NCBI GenBank assembly: GCA_039822105.1
Contig: JBCBMW010000013.1
Coordinates: forward strand, 1 to 64,000
DNA length: 64,000 nt
Direction: 5' to 3'
Source of the DNA: Parvularcula sp039822105
GTDB lineage: Bacteria; Pseudomonadota; Alphaproteobacteria; Caulobacterales; Parvularculaceae
The notes below the pieces were generated by a model. It had not been told where the DNA came from. It did not search any database and worked only from the letters and a program-made list of their open reading frames with translations. Shown piece after piece: positions 1 through 8,166 of this stretch. Position 1 is the first letter of the stretch, and each line of letters opens with the position of its first letter. Made by a program: the position numbers and the translations under genes.

Positions 1-71
1 AGCATATCTTCGTCGACCACCAGCCGAGCCATTACGAGTTCAAGGGCGATGCACGCCGCAGAACCGATTGA
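1..71 (+). CDS. 3' end of a GFA-family (glutathione-dependent formaldehyde-activating enzyme-like) gene, partial
   Basis: Only the last 23 codons lie in the window (frame starting at base 3, stop TGA 69-71). They read HIFVDHQPSHYEFKGDA followed by RRRTD. The pattern H-I-F/W-V-x-x-x-P-x-x-Y is the usual C-terminal strand of GFA/CENP-V family zinc proteins. The next gene, on the opposite strand, is also a GFA protein, and the two coding regions overlap tail to tail by 40 bases. The family assignment rests on one short motif, so it is tentative. The rest of the gene lies outside the window. Confidence 0.4.
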   Translation, partial: HIFVDHQPSHYEFKGDARRRTD

Positions 72-346
72 TCATCGAGGCTGCCCGCCGTGACGGTCAG
101 GCTGCCGCCATTGTGAAGGCGCCAGAAGAGGGTGGAGCCGCAATTGCCGCAGAAGCCTCGCTCGGCCCATTCGGAACTTCTGAACCACGTCTCCCGACCA
201 TTGGTGATGATGCTGTCGGCTGAAACGCCGAAGAAGGGCCCGCCGCTCCAGCGCTGACAGTCCGTACAGTGACAAATCTGCACCGAGTCAAAATTGCCCT
301 CGGCCTCGTAGGTCACTGCCCCGCACAAACACCGCCCCTTGGCCAT
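32..346 (-). CDS. GFA-family zinc protein, short C-terminus
   Basis: A 104-residue protein with the GFA/CENP-V fold signature: CLCG near residue 6, CHCTDC at about 26-31 and CGNCGS at about 67-72. These cysteines hold structural and catalytic zinc in the family. Despite the family name, most members have no proven formaldehyde activity, so no substrate is inferred. The start is supported by AAGGAG seven bases upstream. Family members are usually 120-140 residues and end with a HIFV-type strand. This one stops soon after the SLDD segment, so it looks truncated, and the missing kind of C-terminus appears on the opposite strand at bases 3-71. Confidence 0.75.
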   Translation of the reverse strand: MAKGRCLCGAVTYEAEGNFDSVQICHCTDCQRWSGGPFFGVSADSIITNGRETWFRSSEWAERGFCGNCGSTLFWRLHNGGSLTVTAGSLDDQSVLRRASPLNS

Positions 347-468
347 CGCCCCGCTCCTTATCTGTTCTGCGCAGGGCTAGCATACGAAAACGCGTCGCGG
401 CGATAGCTCGTTTCGCCGGCGGCCGCTTACGCATGACGCCACCGGCACTGTTCCGGTCCAGAAATGAT

Positions 469-1059
469 CTATCCCTCGACGCGATACCGGATCGTCGTCT
501 GGGCTCCATAGCGCCAGACCGCTTCGCCCTCCTCCAGCTTAGGGGCGTAGCGCCAGCCCTCCGCCGCCCTGACGGCGGACCGTTCGAGGCATTCAAGGCT
601 GCTGTCCACAGCCTCCACATTCGCCGTTTCTCCCGTGGGTGACACGTCCAGCACCAGGGTCACGTAGTGCTCTTCGCCCTCGCGGCCGGTGAGGCATCTC
701 TCCCAGTTCTGTGGCGGCACCCTGACGAGGGGCTGAACCTCCCGGGTGAGGACTGGCGGTCCTACCGGATCAACCGCCCCATCGGGGAAAACCGGATCGT
801 CGCCACCGGCGTCTGGCGGATCAATGTTAATCTCAGGATCGGTGTCTGGTGGCTCTGGCGGCTCGATCTCGGACGGATCGGGGCGCTCGACGATGTCGTC
901 GTCACTATCCTCGCGCTCCGGCCCAAGTTCGATGTCCGGACGAGGCTTGGGCTCCACGAACTCGATCTCACCTGGATCAATCAAATGGCTCATCGCCACA
1001 AACAGCGCGAAAGCTATGATCGCTGCCAGAGGCAGCCCTATGATAAAGCGCCAACCCAT
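469..1059 (-). CDS. TonB-like energy transducer protein
   Basis: A 196-residue protein with an N-terminal membrane anchor (about residues 5-27). A long Pro/Asp/Glu-rich periplasmic spacer follows (about 30-105, rich in PDPSEIEPPEPP-like text). A C-terminal TonB-type domain closes it (about 115-196, ending GWRYAPKLEEGEAVWRYG...TIRYRV). TonB proteins couple the proton-motive force, through ExbB/ExbD, to outer-membrane receptors. The strongly acidic rather than Lys-rich spacer is unusual for TonB. No exbB, exbD or TonB-dependent receptor is adjacent, so the protein may be a stand-alone TonB-family member. GGGAGG lies just ahead of the ATG. Confidence 0.75.
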   Translation of the reverse strand: MGWRFIIGLPLAAIIAFALFVAMSHLIDPGEIEFVEPKPRPDIELGPEREDSDDDIVERPDPSEIEPPEPPDTDPEINIDPPDAGGDDPVFPDGAVDPVGPPVLTREVQPLVRVPPQNWERCLTGREGEEHYVTLVLDVSPTGETANVEAVDSSLECLERSAVRAAEGWRYAPKLEEGEAVWRYGAQTTIRYRVEG

Positions 1060-1166
1060 TGTTCCCTCCCCGGTTGCTATGCATCCTTCATGCGGCGCTT
1101 CAAGGCGTCAACGCCGCAGCTGCGTTTCAGGTTGACTTCGCCCGGTAGGGGGCGCACAGGCATGTC

Positions 1167-1225
1167 AGCGCCGATTTGACCTCTCAGCTTGCGGGGCGCT
1201 TTACAAATGTCGCTAAAGCGAGAGG
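1167..1225 (+). promoter_or_regulatory. SAM-II riboswitch (S-adenosylmethionine aptamer)
   Basis: P1 is formed by AGCGCC (1167-1172) and GGCGCT (1195-1200), a perfect 6-bp stem. The loop carries GATTTGACC (1173-1181). The pseudoknot stem is CCTCTC (1180-1185) with GAGAGG (1220-1225), again perfect. The conserved 3' segment AAATGTCGCTAAAG lies at 1205-1218. Order and conserved bases match the SAM-II class known upstream of alphaproteobacterial metA/metX/metZ genes. It precedes a metX-like/metZ-like operon, which independently supports both calls. Ligand binding is expected to close the pseudoknot over GAGAGG and lower expression. The first good ATG (1309) lies about 80 bases downstream, farther than usual. 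Confidence 0.88.
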
Positions 1226-1308
1226 TGTGTTGGAAGAAAACTCTTCGAGCTCACGTCCGCTTTCCCCGCAAGCCTAAGGCCGAAGACGCGCTCCTGATGG
1301 AGTGTTTG

Positions 1309-2271
1309 ATGAATCCTGCTGTTGCCCAGCCCTTCGAAGCCGAGATCACCCCCACAGTCGGGCATGATATCGACATGCCAGTCTCTGAGACCTGGCGTGC
1401 ACGGAGCGGTGCGGCCCTCCCGGGCGAGACCATCCGTCTGCGACTGGTGGGCAATCCGCGCGGTAAGAAGATCCTGGTTCTTGGTGGGATCTCTGCTGGC
1501 CGCGAAATCTGCGGCGAGACGGGTTGGTGGAAGGAGCTCGCGGGGCAGACTTGTGCGCTTGATACTGAAGAGTGCCTGATCATTGGGCTCGATTATCCGC
1601 CCTTGAGCGCTGATACGCCGGTCGATCTTTGTACCGAGGATTTTGCACGCTTGGTGCACCAAGCACTCCGCAGCGCCGGTATCGACTACGTTGACGGCCT
1701 GATTGGCATGTCGTTTGGCGGGATGATCGGCCTTGCCTTCGCCCGGCTTTATCCAGAGGCGGTGGGGCGCCTTGCTCTTCTGTGTGCGGCGCATCGTCCG
1801 TCCCCGATGGCGAGCGCGTGGCGCCTTATCCAACGCCAGATCCTCGAGCTGGCGCGGGACGCGGGGGATCCGGAGCGCGGGGTCGCCATCGCGCGCCAAC
1901 TCGCAATCACGACCTATCGCGCCCCTGAAGAGTTCGACTCTCGCTTTGCTGAGGGGGAAGAGGACAGCCTCATCAGTTATCTCGGGCACCAGGGCGCGAA
2001 ATACGCGCGCCAGATGCCGTCTGGCCGCTATCAGACCCTTTCCAGCGCCATCAACGCCCATCATGAGGTGCCAGAGGACATCACCGTTCCAACGCTGGTG
2101 ATTGCGGCCGATACGGATCGTTTGGTGCCGCCGGGGGTTGGCGAGGAGTTGGCCGATCGCTTGCCGCACTGCCTCGGTTTTGAAATCATTCAGTCCGTCT
2201 ACGGCCACGACTCGTTCTTGAAAGAGACCGAAATCCTCGACCCCATCATCCGGAAGTTCATCGCGTCATGA
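1309..2271 (+). CDS. metX: MetX-like homoserine O-acyltransferase (alpha/beta hydrolase fold)
   Basis: Activates homoserine by acetylation or succinylation, the first committed step to methionine. With ATG 1309 the protein has 320 residues. The nucleophile elbow is GMSFGG with Ser135. Asp268 or Asp270 (AADTDR) and His300 (YGHDSF) complete the triad. The start is chosen because GGAG lies six bases upstream and because the frame further upstream runs through the SAM-II riboswitch. ATG 1297 is an alternative. The next gene starts at an ATGA overlap, so the two are translationally coupled. The protein is more divergent than classical MetX, and which acyl donor it uses cannot be told from the sequence. 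A generic hydrolase is possible, but the riboswitch and neighbour argue for methionine synthesis. Confidence 0.8.
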   Translation: MNPAVAQPFEAEITPTVGHDIDMPVSETWRARSGAALPGETIRLRLVGNPRGKKILVLGGISAGREICGETGWWKELAGQTCALDTEECLIIGLDYPPLSADTPVDLCTEDFARLVHQALRSAGIDYVDGLIGMSFGGMIGLAFARLYPEAVGRLALLCAAHRPSPMASAWRLIQRQILELARDAGDPERGVAIARQLAITTYRAPEEFDSRFAEGEEDSLISYLGHQGAKYARQMPSGRYQTLSSAINAHHEVPEDITVPTLVIAADTDRLVPPGVGEELADRLPHCLGFEIIQSVYGHDSFLKETEILDPIIRKFIAS

Positions 2272-3419
2272 GGAAGAAGAAAGCGACCACGCTGGCCACA
2301 GCCGCGGTTGCACAGGACAAGGCCTTTGGCGCGGTAGCGCCACCTATTCATCTGGCGACCACCTTCGCTTGGGATGATCCGGCCGAGAAACCCAGCTATG
2401 ATTATGCGAGGCGATCGACGCCCAACCGCGATCAGCTGATCGCTGCCCTCGCCGAGCTTGAGGGCGCAGCGGGCGGCGTGGTCACAGCCAGCGGCATGGC
2501 GGCGATTGATCTGTGCCTCAACTTTGTTGGCCCAGGCGATCTCGTCCTTGCACCCCATGATTGCTATGGCGGCACCCATCGTCTGTTGACGGCGAAATCG
2601 CGGCGTGGCCTTTTCAACGTGGAATTCGTCGATTTCTCTAATCCCGTGGCCCGCGACGCGGCCTTTGCCTGGGGCCCGAAGCTTGTCTTTCTCGAGACAC
2701 CATCGAACCCCTTGATGCGGATCACTGATCTCAAGGCCTGCGCTGACCTCGGTAATCAGGCCGGGGCGATGACCGTGGCGGACAACACGTTCCTGTCACC
2801 CATTTTGCAAAGCCCCCTCGAGCTTGGCTGCGATGTCGTTATGCACTCGACAACCAAGTTCATCAGTGGCCACAGCGATGTCATTGGCGGGGCCGTTTTG
2901 GCGTCGGAACAATCCCTGGCGGAGGAGCTTGCTTGGTGGGCCAATTGCACCGGGGTCACCGGGCCAGCCTTTGACAGTTGGCTGACCATGCGTGGCCTGA
3001 GGACCTTAGAGGTCCGTATCCGGCAACAGCAGGCGACAGCTGGCCGGCTCGCGGAGGCGCTGGAGGCCGATAGCCGCATCGCCAAGGTCTACTACCCAGG
3101 GCTCGCATCGCACCCGGGCCATGCGCTGGCGATGGAACAACAGGCGGGCGCCGGCAGTATGCTGAGCGCTGAACTTGCTGATGGCCTTGATGTTCGCGCG
3201 TTCCTTGGCGCGCTGGAGGTGGTGACGCTTGCGGAGTCGCTTGGCGGGTTTGAGACCCTGATCTGCGTGCCTAATTCGATGACCCACGCGGGTATGGAAG
3301 AACAAGCGCGGCGAGAGGCGGGGATCAGCCCCGGTCTTTTGCGGTTGTCGGTGGGCCTTGAAGATGGCGATGATCTTTGGGCCGATCTTACTGCTGGCCT
3401 TGATACGGCGAGCGGGTGA
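2268..3419 (+). CDS. Cystathionine gamma-synthase / O-acylhomoserine sulfhydrylase family PLP enzyme
   Basis: A 383-residue Cys/Met-metabolism PLP enzyme. It uses O-acylhomoserine with cysteine (MetB) or sulfide (MetZ/MetY). The PLP lysine is Lys197 in STTKFISGHSD. The family motifs GGVVTASGMAA (about residue 70) and ETPSNP (about 146) are present, and the length is normal. The start codon overlaps the metX-like stop as ATGA, and the SAM-II riboswitch upstream should control both. MetB and MetZ cannot be separated by eye. SAM-II operons in Alphaproteobacteria more often carry the direct sulfhydrylase MetZ, so that is my inference. Confidence 0.88.
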   Translation: MRKKKATTLATAAVAQDKAFGAVAPPIHLATTFAWDDPAEKPSYDYARRSTPNRDQLIAALAELEGAAGGVVTASGMAAIDLCLNFVGPGDLVLAPHDCYGGTHRLLTAKSRRGLFNVEFVDFSNPVARDAAFAWGPKLVFLETPSNPLMRITDLKACADLGNQAGAMTVADNTFLSPILQSPLELGCDVVMHSTTKFISGHSDVIGGAVLASEQSLAEELAWWANCTGVTGPAFDSWLTMRGLRTLEVRIRQQQATAGRLAEALEADSRIAKVYYPGLASHPGHALAMEQQAGAGSMLSAELADGLDVRAFLGALEVVTLAESLGGFETLICVPNSMTHAGMEEQARREAGISPGLLRLSVGLEDGDDLWADLTAGLDTASG

Positions 3420-3508
3420 TGACACCGGTCCGTTGAAAAGACTGGACCCGAACCCTCTTGGCTGATCAAACCACGTTCGCAGACGCACATCTTGGAGAAG
3501 GAGACCCC

Positions 3509-4699
3509 ATGACCACGGGGATGATTGACCTGCCGCCGGTGGAGGCGGATCCGCTGCTCGGTCTTTTGGCCGCCGTCCGTGCGGACACGCGCGAGGGCAA
3601 AGTGGACCTGGGCGTCGGCATTTATAAGGATGCTGCCGGTCAAACCCCGGTTTTGGCTTCAGTGCGCGCTGCCGAGCTCAAGCGTCTCGAGAACGAAACG
3701 ACCAAGTCCTACGAAAGCGCTCAAGGCAATCCTGTCTTTGGTCAAGAGATTGGACGCCTGGTTCTTGGTGCTGGTCATGATCGGCATGCGGTGTTTGCGA
3801 CACCCGGCGGAAGCGGCGCTCTTTTCATCGCCATGCGGTTTTTGAAGCGCCTGTCCCCGACCGGCCGGATCTTTGTCAGCAAGCCTTGCTGGCCGAACCA
3901 TCTCGGCATCGCCAACGCCGTCGATATGCCGGTGGTCGACTATGCCTATGCTCCCAAGGGTGATGGGTACCCCGATTTTGATCAGGTGCTTGCTGGCCTA
4001 CAGGACCTGAAAGCAGGGGATGCGATCTTGCTTCAGGGGCCGTGTCATAACCCCACGGGTACGGACTTTAGCGCGGACCAATGGGATGCGCTCGCTGACA
4101 AGATTGCCAGTGTTGGCGCCATTCCTCTGATCGATATGGCTTATCAGGGCTTTGCCCATGGCCTTGAGGAGGATGTTGCGCCGCTCAGAGCGTTCCTGGC
4201 GAAAGTGCCAGAGGCGCTGATCACCTATTCGTGCTCGAAAAACTTCGGCCTTTATCGCGAACGCACCGGCGCGTTGATCGTGCAGGGTGCGACGCCGTCT
4301 GCGGTGGAGCGCGCAACCACGCATCTGGCCGCGATTGTTCGGACGGTTTACTCGATGCCGCCGTCGAATGGTCCTGCTATCGTCGCCAATATCCTGAGTG
4401 ATCCTACGCTCGAACGTCAGTGGCAGGAGGAGCTTGCAGAGATGCGCCAGCGTCTCCAAGCGCTGCGGACAGGTTTTGCCGGTGAATTGGTGCGGGCTGC
4501 GAATGATGATCGGTTCAGCGTGGTCGCTGAGGAAAAGGGGATGTTTTCGATTCTTCCCCTGACGAAAGACGCAATCCTGACCCTGCGGGAAGAGCACGCG
4601 ATCTATATGCCGGGGTCTGGCCGGATCAATGTGGCTGGTTTGCCTGAAGATAGGCTTGCTGAGGTTGCCGCAGCAATCGGGCCGCATTTAATCCGGTAG
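3509..4699 (+). CDS. Aromatic amino acid / aspartate aminotransferase (class I)
   Basis: A 396-residue class I aminotransferase of the AspC/TyrB group. It transfers amino groups between aspartate or aromatic amino acids and 2-oxoglutarate. The start LGLLAAVRADTREGKVDLGVG is typical of the family. The PLP lysine is Lys244 in SCSKNFGLYRERTGAL, and the substrate-arginine motif SGRINVAGL lies near the C-terminus. ATG 3509 is chosen for the strong GGAGAAGGAG at 3494-3503. The gene follows the metX/metZ pair by about 90 bases, so it may belong to the same transcript. A methionine-salvage transamination role is possible but not shown. Its 3' end overlaps the convergent anmK by 12 bases. Confidence 0.9.
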   Translation: MTTGMIDLPPVEADPLLGLLAAVRADTREGKVDLGVGIYKDAAGQTPVLASVRAAELKRLENETTKSYESAQGNPVFGQEIGRLVLGAGHDRHAVFATPGGSGALFIAMRFLKRLSPTGRIFVSKPCWPNHLGIANAVDMPVVDYAYAPKGDGYPDFDQVLAGLQDLKAGDAILLQGPCHNPTGTDFSADQWDALADKIASVGAIPLIDMAYQGFAHGLEEDVAPLRAFLAKVPEALITYSCSKNFGLYRERTGALIVQGATPSAVERATTHLAAIVRTVYSMPPSNGPAIVANILSDPTLERQWQEELAEMRQRLQALRTGFAGELVRAANDDRFSVVAEEKGMFSILPLTKDAILTLREEHAIYMPGSGRINVAGLPEDRLAEVAAAIGPHLIR

Positions 4700-5881
4700 G
4701 CTGATCTTTCCCATGGTGATGGCAGGCGCACCTTCCAGACGATTGTCGAAGGTGGCCGCATCGCCGGCGACCAGTTCATTCGCAAGGAGTGCGAAGAGGA
4801 TCGCTTCCTTCGCATCCGGATTGATGCCGAGAGCGTCTGTCGTTTCGACTTGCTGGCCCGGCATCAACTCTGAAAGATGGCGCCGGAGCAGGGGGTTATG
4901 CGCCCCGCCGCCACTGACAAAGACCTCCATCTGATCAGTGGGCAACGCCTTGATCGCCGACGCGATGGTTTCTGCTGTTAGTCGGTTGAGGGTCGCCATC
5001 AGATCGGCCGGTGACAGGTTCTCTCCGGCATCGGTCACGTGCTGTTCCGCCCACGACAAAGAGAAATGTTCCGGACCCGTGGTTTTCGGTGGGGTAAGTT
5101 GGAAGAAAGCGTCCTGCAGCATCGAATCGAGAATCACTCTGCTCACTGTGCCGCCTCGGGCAATCTCCGCGTCCGCGTCAAACGGACGATCGAAGTCCCG
5201 CTGTGCCAGGGCATCCATAATAGTGTTGCCAGGACCTATGTCTGTGCTGAACGCTCGCCCTGCCGAGTTCTTCCGCGGCACCAAGGTCAGGTTGCTGATA
5301 CCGCCGATGTTAAGCAGCACACGGTCATGTTCCTCATCTGTAAAGAGAAGAACATCGCCGTAGGCGGCGAGAGGTGCTCCCTCACCGCCAGCGGCGACGT
5401 GCTTTTGCCGAAAATCCGAGCACGTGATGATGCCAGTGCGCCGCGCTATATGATCACCATCACCGAGCTGAAGTGTGGCGTTGGGTAGATCTGGAGAGCC
5501 GTGCAGTGATCTCGGTGCGTGATAAACGGTTTGGCCGTGGCTCGCAATCAGGTCGACGTCTTTCGCCGTTAGCCTCCAGTTCTCGAGTGCATCACTGATT
5601 AAATCAGCGTGCTTCTCAGCAATGATGCTGTTGAGGAGGGTGAGGGCCTCTAAGTCGACGGTTCGCTTGGCAAAAACGGCGCGAATATGATCCTTAAACG
5701 CATCTTCATAGGGCGCGGTGGTGAACGCTTTCAGTTCGACACGGCTGTTGACCCCGTGACCATTGACAGTGCAGAGAGCGAGATCAAGGCCGTCGAGTGA
5801 GGTTCCACTCATCAGTCCAAGGATGATACGCTCCTCTTTACGAGCGATCGCGGCGAGGGTGTCGATCCCTCTGCGACTCAT
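4688..5881 (-). CDS. anmK: Anhydro-N-acetylmuramic acid kinase
   Basis: A cytoplasmic kinase that hydrolyses the 1,6-anhydro ring of anhMurNAc and phosphorylates it to MurNAc-6-phosphate in murein recycling. The 397-residue protein has the family signature GLMSGTSLDGLDLAL at about residues 22-36, a central SHGQTVYH and IGPGNTIMDAL (about 216-226). It overlaps the upstream nagZ stop by four bases (ATGA), so the two are coupled. About 20 residues precede the usual start of the family, so translation could begin slightly further in, although no better ribosome site is obvious. NagZ directly upstream generates its substrate. Confidence 0.95.
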   Translation of the reverse strand: MSRRGIDTLAAIARKEERIILGLMSGTSLDGLDLALCTVNGHGVNSRVELKAFTTAPYEDAFKDHIRAVFAKRTVDLEALTLLNSIIAEKHADLISDALENWRLTAKDVDLIASHGQTVYHAPRSLHGSPDLPNATLQLGDGDHIARRTGIITCSDFRQKHVAAGGEGAPLAAYGDVLLFTDEEHDRVLLNIGGISNLTLVPRKNSAGRAFSTDIGPGNTIMDALAQRDFDRPFDADAEIARGGTVSRVILDSMLQDAFFQLTPPKTTGPEHFSLSWAEQHVTDAGENLSPADLMATLNRLTAETIASAIKALPTDQMEVFVSGGGAHNPLLRRHLSELMPGQQVETTDALGINPDAKEAILFALLANELVAGDAATFDNRLEGAPAITMGKISLPD

Positions 5882-6909
5882 GACGCAGGTGTTTCATAAA
5901 GCGAGAGACTGTTCAATCGCTCGATCGCGGCGTCCCGTTCGAAGGGCTTGGGCGTGCCTTGTGCCAGCCGCCTGGCTGCGTCCGCACGTTCAAGAGTCTT
6001 GCCGCTTAAGGGAACTGCAGCTCTTGCCACGGCTTCCATATCAGCGCGCTCGCCGTTGCAATGGCAAAGGATCTCCATGCCTGCCTCGAGTGCTGCCCGG
6101 CAACGCTCTTCCATCGTTCCGCCGAGAGCCTTCATATTGAGATCGTCCGTTATCAGAAGACCATCATATCCCCAATCGCTACGGACCAGTTCACTGATGA
6201 TATGCTGTGACGTTGTGGCGGGCCGCTCCGGATCCATCGCTTTGTAGACGATATGTGCGATCATCATCATCGGCTCACGGATAAGCCTCTTAAAGGGTTG
6301 AAAGTCCGTGGCTTCTAACTCGCTGAGTGCTGCGTCGACGACGGGAAGGTCATGGTGGCTATCGGCTGTTGCTCTGCCATGTCCCGGGGCATGTTTGATC
6401 ACGGGAACAACGCGGCCGTCGCGCAGGCCAAGCGCCGCCGCCGCCCCCAGTGTACCAGCAGCCTCGGGGGTCAGGCCGAGTGCGCGGCTCTGCAAAAATG
6501 TGTGGGTCCTGGCGGTCACGACGTCGACCATCGGCGCGCAGTTGGCTGTGATCCCCACAGCCCTTAGCTCATCCGCCATCAGCCTGGCGTTAAGCCAGGT
6601 GGCCTCGGCCGCCGTCTCAGGATCGGTGCTGAAAAGATCGGCGAACGCGCGAGGAGCAGGGGGGTGGCGGAACTCAGGTCCCTTCAATCGAGCGACACTA
6701 CCGCCCTCTTGATCAACAAAAACAAGAGCTTCTTCATCATCTGATGCGGCGCGCAGATCATCCGTGAAGCGCCGCAATTGATCGGCAGTTTCAATGTTCC
6801 GGCCAAAAACGATGTAGCCCCAGGGTTTCATCTCACGGAAGAAGCCGCGTTCCCAATCCGACAATTGCCCTGCGGAGCAGCCAAAAACAGCAGAAATGGG
6901 AGGGGTCAT
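5878..6909 (-). CDS. nagZ: Beta-N-acetylhexosaminidase (GH3)
   Basis: Removes beta-linked GlcNAc from GlcNAc-anhMurNAc and its peptides in the cytoplasm during cell-wall recycling. The 343-residue length is normal for single-domain NagZ. Diagnostic motifs are KHAPGHGRATADSHHDLP, the flexible loop that carries the catalytic histidine, and ITDDLNMKAL with the nucleophilic aspartate near residue 248. No signal peptide is visible, consistent with a cytoplasmic enzyme. It is transcribed with nagA upstream (90-base gap) and anmK downstream (4-base overlap). The ribosome site before the ATG is weak. Confidence 0.95.
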   Translation of the reverse strand: MTPPISAVFGCSAGQLSDWERGFFREMKPWGYIVFGRNIETADQLRRFTDDLRAASDDEEALVFVDQEGGSVARLKGPEFRHPPAPRAFADLFSTDPETAAEATWLNARLMADELRAVGITANCAPMVDVVTARTHTFLQSRALGLTPEAAGTLGAAAALGLRDGRVVPVIKHAPGHGRATADSHHDLPVVDAALSELEATDFQPFKRLIREPMMMIAHIVYKAMDPERPATTSQHIISELVRSDWGYDGLLITDDLNMKALGGTMEERCRAALEAGMEILCHCNGERADMEAVARAAVPLSGKTLERADAARRLAQGTPKPFERDAAIERLNSLSLYETPAS

Positions 6910-6999
6910 ATCGTTTCATCCGTGGTCGCGCCCCCGCTCGCGGTTAGTCCGAAGGCCTCGCATATGTCCTTTGTACCGCCCAGATGAGCAAGTGTTCTC

Positions 7000-8145
7000 C
7001 TAACCTTTTTGATACACTTGCAGGCCGTCAATAAAGGAAGCGATAACCTCGAGTTCTGGCGAAATAACGGCAAGATTGGCGCGATAACCAGGCATCAGCA
7101 TTCCAACCTCGTCTGATTTTCTAAGAAAAGCAGCAGGTTCGGTGGATGCCATCCTTAACGCGTCTTCGAGCGAAATGCCGAGCGTGCGGACACAATAACG
7201 GACTGCGTCGAGCATGGTAATCGAAGAGCCAGCCAGGGTGCCGTGCTCATCGACGCACTTTCCGTTCTCGACGTTGATCTTTGTACCGCCGAGGTTGAAC
7301 GTCGTGACGGAACTCGCTGCGACGGCCATGGCATCACTCACCAGCATGATCCTGCCATCGGCTTTGGCGCGGATGGCCAGGTTCAGCATGCTGGGGGCCA
7401 CGTGATGGCCATCGGCTATGATGCCGCACCATGCGTTGCTCTCAAGGGCGGCGGCCACGGGACCTGGCTCCCGACTGACAAGAGGCGGCATGGCGTTGTA
7501 GAGGTGGGTGAAGCCTCTAAGCCCGTTGTCCAAGGCCTCGCGCGTTTCGTCGTAACTGGCCGCGGTGTGGCCAGCGCAAAGAAGCACACCGGCATCAGAG
7601 AGCTGCTTGATCATCGGTGCTCCGACGACTTCGGGCGCTACAGTGAGGACCAGTGGTCCGTGGCCCCAGGACGCGAGCTGCTTCACCACCCCGTCGTCGA
7701 GCTGCCGGAAATGCGACGCATCGTGAACGCCCCGCTTGACCGTGTTCAGAAAGGGTCCCTCGAGGTGAAGGCCCAATACGCCGGGCGAGCGTGCATCTAT
7801 GGCATCCGCTGTGGCCCGTAGTGCGCTGTCAAAGGCATTCGGCGTGTCAGAGATCAGTGTCGGGAGGAAGCTGGTGGTGCCAAAACGTGCATGCGCCGCG
7901 CCGATTTCTTGGATCGCGTCCGGGGTGATGGTTGCATTGAACTGAACGCCCCCGCCACCGTTGACCTGGACATCGATGAATCCAGGGACGATCATGCAGC
8001 CGGGATAATTGTGGACGTTGTCTGAGGGGTCATTCGGTGGTGGGCGCACGGCATCGATCAGTCCACCGTTAATCTCGATGCCTTGACCGTCGACCCAGCC
8101 GTCAGCCGTCAGCACCCTGTCACCGATGACGAACGATCTTGGCAT
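7000..8145 (-). CDS. nagA: N-acetylglucosamine-6-phosphate deacetylase
   Basis: Deacetylates GlcNAc-6-phosphate to GlcN-6-phosphate, feeding recycled or imported amino sugar into metabolism. It is a 381-residue amidohydrolase. GFIDVQVNGGGG stands at the metal-site strand (about residues 57-68), where the usual H-x-H/H-x-N is altered to Q-V-N as in many NagA proteins. Further motifs are LEGPF, GHTAAS, HLYNAMPPLVSREPG and the catalytic aspartate in VSDAMA. GGAG precedes the ATG. The kinase gene upstream ends only 21 bases before this start, so nagA, nagZ and anmK may be co-transcribed with the sensor kinase. Confidence 0.95.
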   Translation of the reverse strand: MPRSFVIGDRVLTADGWVDGQGIEINGGLIDAVRPPPNDPSDNVHNYPGCMIVPGFIDVQVNGGGGVQFNATITPDAIQEIGAAHARFGTTSFLPTLISDTPNAFDSALRATADAIDARSPGVLGLHLEGPFLNTVKRGVHDASHFRQLDDGVVKQLASWGHGPLVLTVAPEVVGAPMIKQLSDAGVLLCAGHTAASYDETREALDNGLRGFTHLYNAMPPLVSREPGPVAAALESNAWCGIIADGHHVAPSMLNLAIRAKADGRIMLVSDAMAVAASSVTTFNLGGTKINVENGKCVDEHGTLAGSSITMLDAVRYCVRTLGISLEDALRMASTEPAAFLRKSDEVGMLMPGYRANLAVISPELEVIASFIDGLQVYQKG

Positions 8146-8166
8146 AGTGCTCCGTTGGTGGAGGGG

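Noticed and set aside
1189..1308. Longer start (TTG 1189) for the metX-like gene
   Set aside because: It would translate through the SAM-II aptamer, and the extra residues are unlike the family.
3425..3455. Possible terminator after the metZ-like gene (GGTCC/GGACC)
   Set aside because: Only a five-base stem with a long loop and no T-run.
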